Assembly (NCBI RefSeq): GCF_030295425.1
Contig: NZ_AP027081.1
Coordinates: 2,234,965-2,298,964, forward strand
Source of the DNA: Mesoterricola sediminis
Lineage (GTDB): Bacteria > Acidobacteriota > Holophagae > Holophagales > Holophagaceae
Reading direction: 5' to 3'
DNA length: 64,000 nucleotides
Below are positions 56,446-64,000 of the stretch, piece after piece. The first letter of the stretch is position 1. Every line of letters starts with the position of its first letter. The notes under the pieces were generated by a model that made no database searches, was not told the DNA's origin, and saw only the letters and a program-made list of their open reading frames with translations. Made by a program: the position numbers and the translations under genes.

Positions 56446-58029
56446 ATGCGGATGCGGTTGGCGATCGGCCTCTTGGCCTCCATGTGCCTGGTTGCGGGCA
56501 AACCTCCGACCAAGCAAGTGCGGCCCGCCCGGTCCACCTCGCCGGTCCTGAAGGCGGATCCGACCGTCGCCCTGCCGGGGGCGGCCGGGGAACGCCTGGA
56601 TCCGGCGACGGGGCGGGGCAGGGCCATCGGCCCCTTCGGGGAATCCCGGACGGACTTCCAGGCCACCCTCATGCCGAACGGGCGGGTGCTCGTCACCGGC
56701 GGGTCCACCCGCACCGCCACCTCGGAGTGGTTCGACCCCGCCACGGGGCGCTTCACGGCGGGTCCGGCCCTCACCCGGCCCCGCCAGGGCCACCGGGCCC
56801 TCGCGACCCGGGACGGCCGGCTGATCCTCCTCGGGGGCACGGATCCCGCGGCCCCGGCCGAGGTGCTCGACCCCGGAGCGTCCGCCTTCAAGGCCATTCC
56901 CGGCGCGGTGTTCGGGGTCAGCGCCGAGGCGGTGGACCTGGACGAGGGGCGGGTGCTGCTCATCGACGGCCAGTCCGGCGCCATCCACGCGTGGGACGGC
57001 CGGAAGGCCACCTCCCAGAAAGGGACCCTCGCGCGCCCGCGCTCCTTCTTCCGGGCCCTGCGCCTGAAGGACGGCAAGGTGGCCATCCTGGGCGGCTGGC
57101 CTTCGGACGCCCGGGTTCGCGGGCGCCGGCCCGCCCCGGGGACGGACCTGCCCGTGGAGGTCTTCAATCCCCGCTGGTCCACCCTGTCCACCTGGTCCAG
57201 GCTGCCCCGGCCCCGGGCGCGCCACCAGGCGACACTCCTGGAGGACGGCCGCATCTGCCTCTTCGGGGGCGTGGGCGCCGACGGGGAGACCCCGGTGGCC
57301 GAGCGGGAGCTCCTGGACCCGGTCCGGGAGACCGTCACGCCGGCCGGGACCCTGGAGGGGAACGGCTTCCCCGCCTGGGCCGAGGCCGCCGGCGGCGGCG
57401 CCTGGTTCCTGCCCGAGGCCGGGCGCCAGGTGCTGCGCTGCGCCGGCCCCCTCGATCTGCCCGGGGGCAAGCCCGCCGGGCGCCTCGCCAACGGCTACCT
57501 GGGCGGCATCCTGGTGCCCCTTCCGGACGGCACCCTCCTCGTGCTGGGCACCTGCGCCTTCGGCGATCCCATGGACCGCTGGGATCCGCGCACGCGCAGC
57601 TGCGCCGTGGCGGGGACCCTCCGGGCGGGAACCCGCGACCTGGGCCTCCTCCCCGACGGCCGCGTCCTGGCGGCCGGGGACGTGGTGGACCTCGTGGACC
57701 CGCGCACCGGCGCCCTCACCCCCCTGGGGTGGCGGGAGGACCTGGAGCCGCTGCTCCGCACCCTCCGGCCGGTGCCGGCCCCGCCCGGGCCGCCGCCCTT
57801 CGCGGCGGGCCAGGTCCGCGCCGGGGCCGCGGTGGTCGCGCTGGACAAGGGCCGCGCCCTGGTGGCCGGCGGTTCCCAGGACGGCGAGCCATCGGGTAGC
57901 CTGGAGATCTGGGATTTCAAGAAAAAGGCCCTGGCCCCCGCCGGATCCGCCAAGATCCGCCGTTCGGCGCCGTCGGCCCTGAAACTCAACGATGGGACCG
58001 TGCTGATCTGGGGCGCGGGGAAGGAGTGA
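56446..58029 (+). CDS. Secreted Kelch-repeat protein
   Basis: A 527-residue protein with a signal peptide (MRMRLAIGLLASMCLVAG). Kelch-type units recur, with motifs such as ATLMPNGRVLVTGG, ALATRDGRLILLGG, TLLEDGRICLFGGV and LLPDGRVLAAGD. Such repeats fold as beta-propellers and bind proteins or sugars. Function unknown. A second Kelch protein is encoded at 61467-62846. Confidence 0.8.
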   Translation: MRMRLAIGLLASMCLVAGKPPTKQVRPARSTSPVLKADPTVALPGAAGERLDPATGRGRAIGPFGESRTDFQATLMPNGRVLVTGGSTRTATSEWFDPATGRFTAGPALTRPRQGHRALATRDGRLILLGGTDPAAPAEVLDPGASAFKAIPGAVFGVSAEAVDLDEGRVLLIDGQSGAIHAWDGRKATSQKGTLARPRSFFRALRLKDGKVAILGGWPSDARVRGRRPAPGTDLPVEVFNPRWSTLSTWSRLPRPRARHQATLLEDGRICLFGGVGADGETPVAERELLDPVRETVTPAGTLEGNGFPAWAEAAGGGAWFLPEAGRQVLRCAGPLDLPGGKPAGRLANGYLGGILVPLPDGTLLVLGTCAFGDPMDRWDPRTRSCAVAGTLRAGTRDLGLLPDGRVLAAGDVVDLVDPRTGALTPLGWREDLEPLLRTLRPVPAPPGPPPFAAGQVRAGAAVVALDKGRALVAGGSQDGEPSGSLEIWDFKKKALAPAGSAKIRRSAPSALKLNDGTVLIWGAGKE

Positions 58030-58033
58030 GAAG

Positions 58034-58666
<633 letters not shown>

Positions 58667-58677
58667 GAGGGTGGCCA

Positions 58678-58751
58678 AGTAATCGCACGTGTCCCTGACT
58701 TTTGCGCCAACGAACCCTGCGGCGCGGGAGTCCGGGACACGTGCGATTACT
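58678..58751. repeat. Long palindromic repeat (REP-like hairpin)
   Basis: Two 23-bp arms with one mismatch (AGTAATCGCACGTGTCCC from 58678; GGGACACGTGCGATTACT ending 58751) enclose a 28-bp loop with an inner GCGCC/GGCGC stem. It sits 11 bp past the udk stop. The two-tier structure resembles mobile REP-type elements; it could also act as a terminator. Confidence 0.75.
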
Positions 58752-58762
58752 GAGCCGGGCTC

Positions 58763-59563
58763 CTAGCGTCCCGTTCCCGCCCGTTCCAGGGCCAGTTCCC
58801 GGCGGCAGGCCTCCCAGGCCTCCCGGAAGACGGCGCTGCGGGGCTCCAGGTCGAGGGCGGAGGCCAGGAGGGGCAGGGCGGCGGCGGAGTCGCCCCGGAG
58901 CAGCAGGCAGAGGCCCGCGTTGTAGGTGGCGGCGGCCAGGACCTCCGGGCTCGTGCCCCAGCGCAGGGCCTCCAGGGAGATCCGGAGGGCCCCTTCCACG
59001 TCCCCGGCCTCCAGGCGCGCGAAGGCCTCGGGATTGGGGTCCGGGAAGAAGACGAGGTTCCGGGGCTCCGTCCAGGGCTGGAGCAGCCGGATGATCTGGA
59101 GGCCCAGATCCTCCAGGGCCTCGTCCCGGAGGTCGGCCGGCGAGGGGTGGAAGAAGGTCTGGCCCGCGGCCCGCAGTTCCCGCGCCCGGGAGGCCCACAG
59201 ACAGCGCGACGCCGGGGCGAAGGGGCCGCTGGGCTGCACCACCGCGCCGAGACGGACCACGGTCCGGGCGCAGGCGCGGCCTCCCCGTTGGTTTTCGCCG
59301 CGCACCACCTCCTCCACGTCCAGGGCCAGGTTCAAGACCAGGCCGCCCGGTGTGGGGGCCGGGAGGACCCGCAGGCCCGGCCAGGCTTCCGCCTGCCGGA
59401 CGCAGGCCGCCTGCAGGTCCAGGGAACCCTGGTCGCCGGCGGCCTCGAACACCACCTCCTCGCAGACCCGGCCAAAACCCGGCCGGTGGGCGAGGTCCAC
59501 CCGGACTTCCGGGAGCACGCGCCGCTGGGGCGAAAGCAGGGGCTTGGGAGGCAGGGAATTCAA
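58763..59563 (-). CDS. Hypothetical protein with C-terminal TPR-like region
   Basis: A 266-residue protein. No clear signal peptide. The C-terminal third (VLAAATYNAGLCLLLRGD, LPLLASALDLEPRSAVF) reads as TPR-like helices. The N-terminal two thirds are unfamiliar. Possibly a cytoplasmic or periplasmic scaffold; no function assigned. Confidence 0.6.
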   Translation of the reverse strand: MNSLPPKPLLSPQRRVLPEVRVDLAHRPGFGRVCEEVVFEAAGDQGSLDLQAACVRQAEAWPGLRVLPAPTPGGLVLNLALDVEEVVRGENQRGGRACARTVVRLGAVVQPSGPFAPASRCLWASRARELRAAGQTFFHPSPADLRDEALEDLGLQIIRLLQPWTEPRNLVFFPDPNPEAFARLEAGDVEGALRISLEALRWGTSPEVLAAATYNAGLCLLLRGDSAAALPLLASALDLEPRSAVFREAWEACRRELALERAGTGR

Positions 59564-59719
59564 TACAAACCTTTAATATGCGTTGCTGTCTCCCAGTGCC
59601 GCGCGAAGGCCAGGGGTTCCCGGGGTCTGGACCCCGACCTGGGGCACCCGCAGAGGGTAACAGGTGCATGCCCCATGCATCCAATACCCTGCCTGGAAGC
59701 TCCAGCCACCGGAGGCCCC

Positions 59720-60073
59720 ATGGAAAAACGCCGCTACCCCCGCACGTCGCTGATTTCCGATACCAGTTCCTCCTTTTCCCTGGGCGGGCAAACGTACGCC
59801 AATGTCCATGTCACCAACATCGGCACCCGCGGCTGCTGCCTCCGTTTGCCCGCTTCCACCGCCCCCAGCCTGCGCAGCCGGCCGAACCTGGACAACCTGG
59901 TGATCCTCCAGGCTGGCAGCCGCCGCTACGCCATGAAGGGCCGCATTGCCTGGGTGGCGGAGCCCCGCGCCCCGGCCGACGCCTTCCTCCAGGCCGGCGT
60001 GGAGTTCACGGAGGACCCGGAGGACTGCGCCCCGGAGGTCACCGAATACCTGGACGCCAACCGGGTGAAATAG
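59720..60073 (+). CDS. PilZ domain protein
   Basis: A 117-residue single-domain protein opening with EKRRYPRTS (the RxxxR motif) and containing NIGTRGCCLRLP, equivalent to the D/N-x-S/G-x-x-G motif, which together bind cyclic di-GMP. The ribosome site is GGAGG. It is a likely c-di-GMP effector, matching the HD-GYP enzyme at 28.5 kb. The next gene follows by 32 bp. Confidence 0.82.
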   Translation: MEKRRYPRTSLISDTSSSFSLGGQTYANVHVTNIGTRGCCLRLPASTAPSLRSRPNLDNLVILQAGSRRYAMKGRIAWVAEPRAPADAFLQAGVEFTEDPEDCAPEVTEYLDANRVK

Positions 60074-60105
60074 ACAGCGGGCCCCGAGGGCGGGAGGATG
60101 GAACC

Positions 60106-60897
60106 ATGCTGCCCTCCCTCCTGCTTCCCGCCCTGACCCTCCTGGCCGCCACCGACCGGTTCCCCATCCCCCCGGCGCCCGTCCTGGCGCCGCCCCCCGA
60201 GGCGGAGCGCACCGACAAGGGGCTGGCCATGGTGGTGCTCAAGCCGGGGCAGGGAGGTGCCCGGCCCGCCCCGTCGGACATGGTGACCCTGGAGTACGCG
60301 GCCTGGTCCGAGGACGGGCGCTTGATCGATTCCACCTCCCGCCGGGAGCGGCCCCTCTCCACCACCCTTGATCAGTTAATGAAAGGCATGGGCCAGGCCC
60401 TGCGCCTCATGACCCCCGGCGAGAAGCGCCGGATCTGGATCCCCCAGCCCCTGGCCTTCGAAGGCGCCGCGGGGCGTCCGACGGGCACCATCACCATGGA
60501 GCTGGAACTGCTCCTGGTGGAGCCCAGCCCCCTGCTGGCCCCGCCCGACCTGGCGGCGCCCCCCGAGGGCGCCGTGCGCCTGCCCTCGGGGGTCGCGTAC
60601 CGGATCCTCCGGCCCGGGGACATGGGGGGCCGGCCCACCTCCCGGTCCACGGTGACCGTGCGCTACTCGGGCTGGACCGCCGACGGCAGCTGCTTCGATT
60701 CCACCTGGCGCACCGGGTCCAAGCCGGCCACCCTCCGCCTGAACGAGGTCATCCCCGGCTGGACCCAGGTCCTCCAGACCATGACCCCCGGCGAGAAGGT
60801 CCGTGTCTGGATCCCGGAAAAGCAGGCCTACAAGGGCGAGCGCGGCATGCCCCAGGGCATGCTCGTCTTCGACATCGAGCTGGTGGTCTTCTTCTGA
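60106..60897 (+). CDS. Tandem FKBP-type peptidyl-prolyl isomerase
   Basis: A 263-residue protein with a short signal peptide (MLPSLLLPALTLLAATD) and two FKBP domains (about 45-145 and 160-263). Each has the isomerase core: VTLEYAAWSEDGRLIDST and VRYSGWTADGSCFDSTW, each followed by MTPGEKRRIWIP or MTPGEKVRVWIP. FKBPs catalyse proline isomerisation; two domains suggest a periplasmic chaperone. The first domain has lost some of the aromatic pocket and may be degenerate. Confidence 0.85.
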   Translation: MLPSLLLPALTLLAATDRFPIPPAPVLAPPPEAERTDKGLAMVVLKPGQGGARPAPSDMVTLEYAAWSEDGRLIDSTSRRERPLSTTLDQLMKGMGQALRLMTPGEKRRIWIPQPLAFEGAAGRPTGTITMELELLLVEPSPLLAPPDLAAPPEGAVRLPSGVAYRILRPGDMGGRPTSRSTVTVRYSGWTADGSCFDSTWRTGSKPATLRLNEVIPGWTQVLQTMTPGEKVRVWIPEKQAYKGERGMPQGMLVFDIELVVFF

Positions 60898-60898
60898 C

Positions 60899-60917
60899 CC
60901 GGCGCCTCAGGCGCCGG
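60899..60917. terminator. Convergent terminator hairpin
   Basis: A perfect 8-bp inverted repeat (CCGGCGCC / GGCGCCGG, loop TCA) spanning the junction of the FKBP and AHSA1-like genes; the loop is the stop codon of the minus-strand gene. No T-run. Confidence 0.45.
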
Positions 60918-61344
60918 CCTCCACCAGGAGGGCCAGGAGGGCGAGGGACTCCTGCCAGCCCAGGTGGCAGGCTTCCACGGGAATGGCGTCCGGGATGCCC
61001 GTCTGGACCACGGTGAGGTCCGTGCCCAGGGGCACCTTCTTCAGGGAGACCGTCGTCTCCATGGTGCCCGGCAGCCCCGGGTCGTCGAAGACGTCCGTGT
61101 GCCGCAGGCGTTCCCCGGGCACCAGTTCCAGGTAGATCCCGCCGAAGGTGTGGCCCTCGCCGGTGGCCAGGCTCGTGAAGGACATGCGCCATTCGCCCCC
61201 CTCCCGCACCTCCATGCGGTGGACGTGGGCGGTGAAACCGTTGGGCGGCAGCCACTTGACGATGGCGTCAGGGTCGGTGAAGGCCCGGTAGACACGCGCG
61301 GGATCGGCGCGGAGGACCCGGTGGAGATGGACGGCGCTGGCCAT
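60907..61344 (-). CDS. SRPBCC / AHSA1-type START domain protein
   Basis: A 145-residue protein with the typical opening RVLRADPARVYRAFTDPDAIVKWLPP and ending W-x-x-SLALLALLVE. The AHSA1-like group is named for an Hsp90 activator, but bacterial members have varied or unknown ligands. Cytoplasmic. It converges on the FKBP gene. Confidence 0.85.
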   Translation of the reverse strand: MASAVHLHRVLRADPARVYRAFTDPDAIVKWLPPNGFTAHVHRMEVREGGEWRMSFTSLATGEGHTFGGIYLELVPGERLRHTDVFDDPGLPGTMETTVSLKKVPLGTDLTVVQTGIPDAIPVEACHLGWQESLALLALLVEAGA

Positions 61345-61466
61345 GGCGGCCTCCTTGCGGGGAGTTTGACCGGGTACCTTGACGGATGCAACGTGGTCTT
61401 GGTCTCATGTTTCAAATAACCGGCGCCGGGGACTTCCCCGTAAGCATTCCAACAAGGAGCCCCTCC

Positions 61467-62846
61467 ATGGCCCAGGCCCATCCCGCCCGCAGCCGCTTCG
61501 CCCTCCCCGCCGCCAGTCTGCTGCTCCTCCTGGGGGCCTGCGGCGGCGGGGGCGGGGCCGCGCCGGAGACCCTGACCCTGACCGCCGACGCCGCGACCCT
61601 GAAGGTGGGCGGCGAAACCCGGCTCTCGGCCACCGACGGGCAGGGTCGCCCCGTGGCGGTCACGTACCAGGTCCTGGACGGCGCGGGCGGCACGGTGGAC
61701 GCCACCGGCCGCTTCACGGCCTCGGCCGTGCCGGGCCCCGTCCGGGTCCAGGCCCGGGGCGGGGGCGGGGCCACGGCCATCGCCTCCCTGACCGTGCAGC
61801 CCTACCAGGTCACCCTCACCACCCAACCGGCCATGGCGGTGACCCGCTTCCGGCCCACCGCCGACCTCCTGGCGGACGGGTCCGTGCTCGTGGTGGGCGG
61901 CCCCGAATCCGCCCGGGCCGAGCGCTACGTGCCCGCCCAGCAGCGGTTCCTGGACGCGGGCGACACGGGCACGGCCCGCACCCACCACACCGCCTCACCC
62001 CTGCCCGGCGGCGCCCTGCTCGTGGCGGGCGGCCTGGGCCCCGGCGCGGTGCTGGCCTCCACCCTCCAGTACAAGGACGGGGCCTTCACCCAGGCCGCCA
62101 CCCTGGCCGCGGCCCGCTACGATCACCAGGCCACGGTCCTCGGGGATGGCCGGGTCCTGGTCACCGGCGGCCTGCCCCTGCGGGGGAGCGACGTCCAGGC
62201 CCTGGCGGGGTGCGAGGTCTATGACCCCGTCCTGCAGCGGTTCACGTCGGCCTCCGCCCTGGCCCGGGCCCGGGCGGGGCACACCGCCACCCGCCTGAAG
62301 GACGGCCGCGTCCTGGTGGTGGGTGGCCGGGACAGCACCTGCCTCTTCACCTGCCCGGTGACCATCTGGCGGAGCGCCGAGCTCTTCGATCCCGCCACCG
62401 GCACCTGGTCCGACACGGGGTCCATGGCCCAGGGCCGCACCGGCCATACGGCGACCCTCCTGCCCGATGGGCGCGTGCTGATCGCCGGCGGGACCTCCCC
62501 CGACCTCCTGGACACGGACGTGTCGTCCCTCGTGGAGGTGTGGGACCCCGCCACGGGCGTCTTCACCGTCGCCGGCAACCTCCTGCGGCCCCGGAGCAAC
62601 CATACGGCGACCCTCCTGGGCGACGGCACCCTCCTCCTGGCCGGCGGCCTCACCTACGGCGAAGGCACCCTCGCCACCGCCACCGCGGAGGCCTTCGACC
62701 CCCGCACCGGCCAGAGCCGCCTCGCCGTCTCGGACCTCACCACCCGCTACGGCCACGCCGCCGTGCGCCTCCCCTCCGGCCACCTCCTCCTCCTGGGCGG
62801 CAGCGAGGGCGGGGGGGCCCTGAAGCTGGTGGAGCGGATCGACTAG
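61467..62846 (+). CDS. Kelch-repeat lipoprotein
   Basis: A 459-residue protein with a lipobox (LLLLLGACGGGGG). A short Ig-like domain (about 30-120) precedes six or so Kelch units (ATVLGDGRVLVTGG, ATRLKDGRVLVVGG, ATLLPDGRVLIAGG, ATLLGDGTLLLAGG), a likely beta-propeller displayed on the membrane. Binding target unknown. Its TAG stop lies in the CTAG site used by IS5-family copy 2, so the gene end is preserved. Confidence 0.85.
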   Translation: MAQAHPARSRFALPAASLLLLLGACGGGGGAAPETLTLTADAATLKVGGETRLSATDGQGRPVAVTYQVLDGAGGTVDATGRFTASAVPGPVRVQARGGGGATAIASLTVQPYQVTLTTQPAMAVTRFRPTADLLADGSVLVVGGPESARAERYVPAQQRFLDAGDTGTARTHHTASPLPGGALLVAGGLGPGAVLASTLQYKDGAFTQAATLAAARYDHQATVLGDGRVLVTGGLPLRGSDVQALAGCEVYDPVLQRFTSASALARARAGHTATRLKDGRVLVVGGRDSTCLFTCPVTIWRSAELFDPATGTWSDTGSMAQGRTGHTATLLPDGRVLIAGGTSPDLLDTDVSSLVEVWDPATGVFTVAGNLLRPRSNHTATLLGDGTLLLAGGLTYGEGTLATATAEAFDPRTGQSRLAVSDLTTRYGHAAVRLPSGHLLLLGGSEGGGALKLVERID

Positions 62847-63609
62847 GCTGTGTTCGGAATCTATAGATTAGATAAATAGTTAACTTGTACTCATACGTAA
62901 AGGCTCGTACACCACGAATTTTCCTGGGGTAACGATGCCGAGACGTTTCCTGACCGATGCCATGTGGGCAAAGCTTGAACCGCTCCTTCCGCCAGAGCGT
63001 GGAGGGATGGGGCGATCCCGTCACCCCAACCGTCCCATGGTGGAGGCGATCCTGTGGAGGCACAGGACTGGGGCGCCGTGGAGGGACCTGCCGGAGGAAT
63101 TTGGACCTTGGACAAGCGTGTACACGCGATTTGAGGCCTGGACCAAGCGCGGCGTGTGGCAAAGGATCCTGGAGTTCCTGCGCAAGGAAGCCGACCTGGA
63201 GTGGGTCATGCTGGATGGCACCATCCTTCGCGCTCATCAACCTTCAGCAGGCAAAAGGGGGCTCTGGAACCAGGCGCTCGGACGATCTCGGGGTGGATGC
63301 TCGACCAAGATCCATTTGATCTGCGATGCCCACGGTAATCCTTTGGATTTCCTGGTCACTCCGGGGCAAGCCCATGAAAGCCGGTCTGCTGAAGGATTGC
63401 TGTGCGGTTGGCAGGCAGAGTACGGGTTCGGAGATCGGGCCTACGATGGGAACCCGGTAAGGAAGGCGATCGAGGCCATGGGTGCGACAGCCGTCATCCC
63501 ACCTCATCCCCGGCGCAAGAATCCGGCGGCCTGGGACTCACACCTATACAAGGCCCGCCATGCCATCGAGCATGGGTTCGCCAAGCTCAAACAGTTCAGG
63601 GCGCTGGCC
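62847..63609 (+). mobile_element. IS5-family element copy 2, disrupted by another IS
   Basis: It begins with the same terminal sequence as copy 1 (GCTGTGTTCGGAATCTATAG), right after CTAG at 62843-62846. The transposase starts at 62935. The sequence departs from copy 1 after GCGCTGGCC (63609), where an IS256-family element begins. The right half is missing from this window and may lie beyond it. Confidence 0.85.
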
Positions 63610-63645
63610 GATAGAGTCCCAGGGAGTGGTGTAAGAGCCGGGTAG
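62935..63645 (+). pseudogene. IS5-family transposase, interrupted near the C-terminus
   Basis: The first 225 residues are intact: N-terminal MPRRFLTDAMWAKLEPLL, then the DDE residues in WVMLDGTIL, GDRAYDGNPVR and RHAIEHGFAKLK. After FRALA the frame leaves transposase sequence and ends DRVPGSGVRAG. Copy 1 shows that about 25 residues (ending ACIVIWLRL) are lost. A full-length enzyme would be about 250 residues. Activity is doubtful. Confidence 0.88.
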
Positions 63646-64000
63646 GCAGACAGATGGCCACCGTCCTCCGTATGTTTGTTTTTGCGGAAACAACATAGGA
63701 GCGGAGAACGATGGCCAGAGAAAGTGTGGAGGGTCTTGGGGCCCTGGGCAAGGCTTTGGAGGAAGGCAGCGGGGATTTCCTGCGCCAGCTCGTGATGATG
63801 ACCCTGGAACGGATCATGGCAAGCGACGTCACCGCTCTCTGCCAGGCGGAGGCCGGGGAACGTTCGCCCTTGCGCGAGAATCAACGGAACGGGTGCGGGA
63901 CCGGGCCTGGGAAACCCGCCTGGGGACGATGCCGCTGCGGATTCCGAAGCTTCGTCAGGGAAGCTACATGCCAGACTTTCTGGAGCCGCGCAGAAGCTGG
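63610..64000 (+). mobile_element. IS256-family element, left part
   Basis: The foreign sequence starts at the break in the IS5 transposase (63610) with GATAGAGTCCCAGGGAGTGG, then an about 100-bp leader, then an IS256-type transposase. The right end is off the window. Confidence 0.75.
63711..64000 (+). pseudogene. IS256-family (mutator-type) transposase, 5' part, apparently frameshifted
   Basis: The start ATG follows GGAGCGGAG. The N-terminus reads LRQLVMMTLERIMASDVTAL, then CQAEAGERSPLRENQRNG, as in IS256 transposases. From about 63894 the family sequence continues one frame over (RDRAWETRLGTMPLRIPKLR, then QGSYMPDFLEPRR), which fits loss of one base near 63894 to 63898. Either the copy is dead or there is a sequence error. 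The gene continues past the edge. Confidence 0.78.

Noticed and set aside
63261-63507. Short minus-strand frame in IS5 copy 2 that matches one in copy 1
   Set aside because: It is the reverse frame of the transposase, conserved only because the transposase is duplicated.

Overview
The window is GC-rich, Gram-negative bacterial chromosome with very dense coding. Lipid A and LPS-export genes, porins, a type-B succinate dehydrogenase and two enzymes of the futalosine menaquinone route (MqnA, MqnC) fit an acidobacterium of the Holophaga/Geothrix type. That placement is inferred from gene content and style; there is no rRNA gene here to confirm it.

Layout. 1-7.2 kb: end of an outer-membrane barrel gene, a hemerythrin-SRPBCC fusion, a BON protein, an FMN riboswitch with ribB, a saccharopine-dehydrogenase-like enzyme, a radical SAM protein and a CapA-like protein. 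7.3-10.7 kb: sdhCAB on the minus strand, closed by a clear intrinsic terminator. 11-15.1 kb: a lipoprotein with a cohesin-like domain followed by a thermolysin-type protease ending in a dockerin. 15.1-17.7 kb: a proton-pumping pyrophosphatase. 17.9-19.3 kb: ychJ, then a decayed IS5-family element. 19.3-25.1 kb: peptidases (an S9 enzyme, two tandem papain-like enzymes, an Xaa-Pro dipeptidase). 25.1-35.2 kb: mqnA, an AraC/AlkA fusion, an RNA uracil methyltransferase, a GAF/HD-GYP protein, fabZ-lpxA-era, an M13 protease and a MobA-like protein. 35.3-38.5 kb: hemerythrin, a zinc alcohol dehydrogenase, a KGG repeat stress protein and a secreted protein. 38.6-45.6 kb: a tightly coupled run accA-recJ-lptC/A-lptB-rpoN-hpf. 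45.7-49.6 kb: a large Ser/Thr kinase and a zinc-ribbon membrane protein. 49.9-55.1 kb: porin, Tat-exported flavoprotein reductase, hexaheme cytochrome c, tatA, tatC and a convergent AraC regulator. 55.2-62.8 kb: mqnC, two Kelch proteins, udk, PilZ, tandem FKBP and others. 62.8-64 kb: a second IS5-family copy interrupted by an IS256-family element that runs off the window.

The strongest candidate for a little-described system is the 49.9-54.2 kb module. A porin, a fumarate-reductase-like flavoprotein with an altered substrate pocket, a separate hexaheme cytochrome and their own Tat translocase genes sit in one run, suggesting periplasmic respiration of an unidentified unsaturated acid fed by menaquinol. 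The cohesin-like lipoprotein beside a dockerin-bearing protease could be a minimal surface-docking pair. The two IS5-family copies both inserted at CTAG sequences that form the stop codon of the upstream gene, and each left that stop codon intact.
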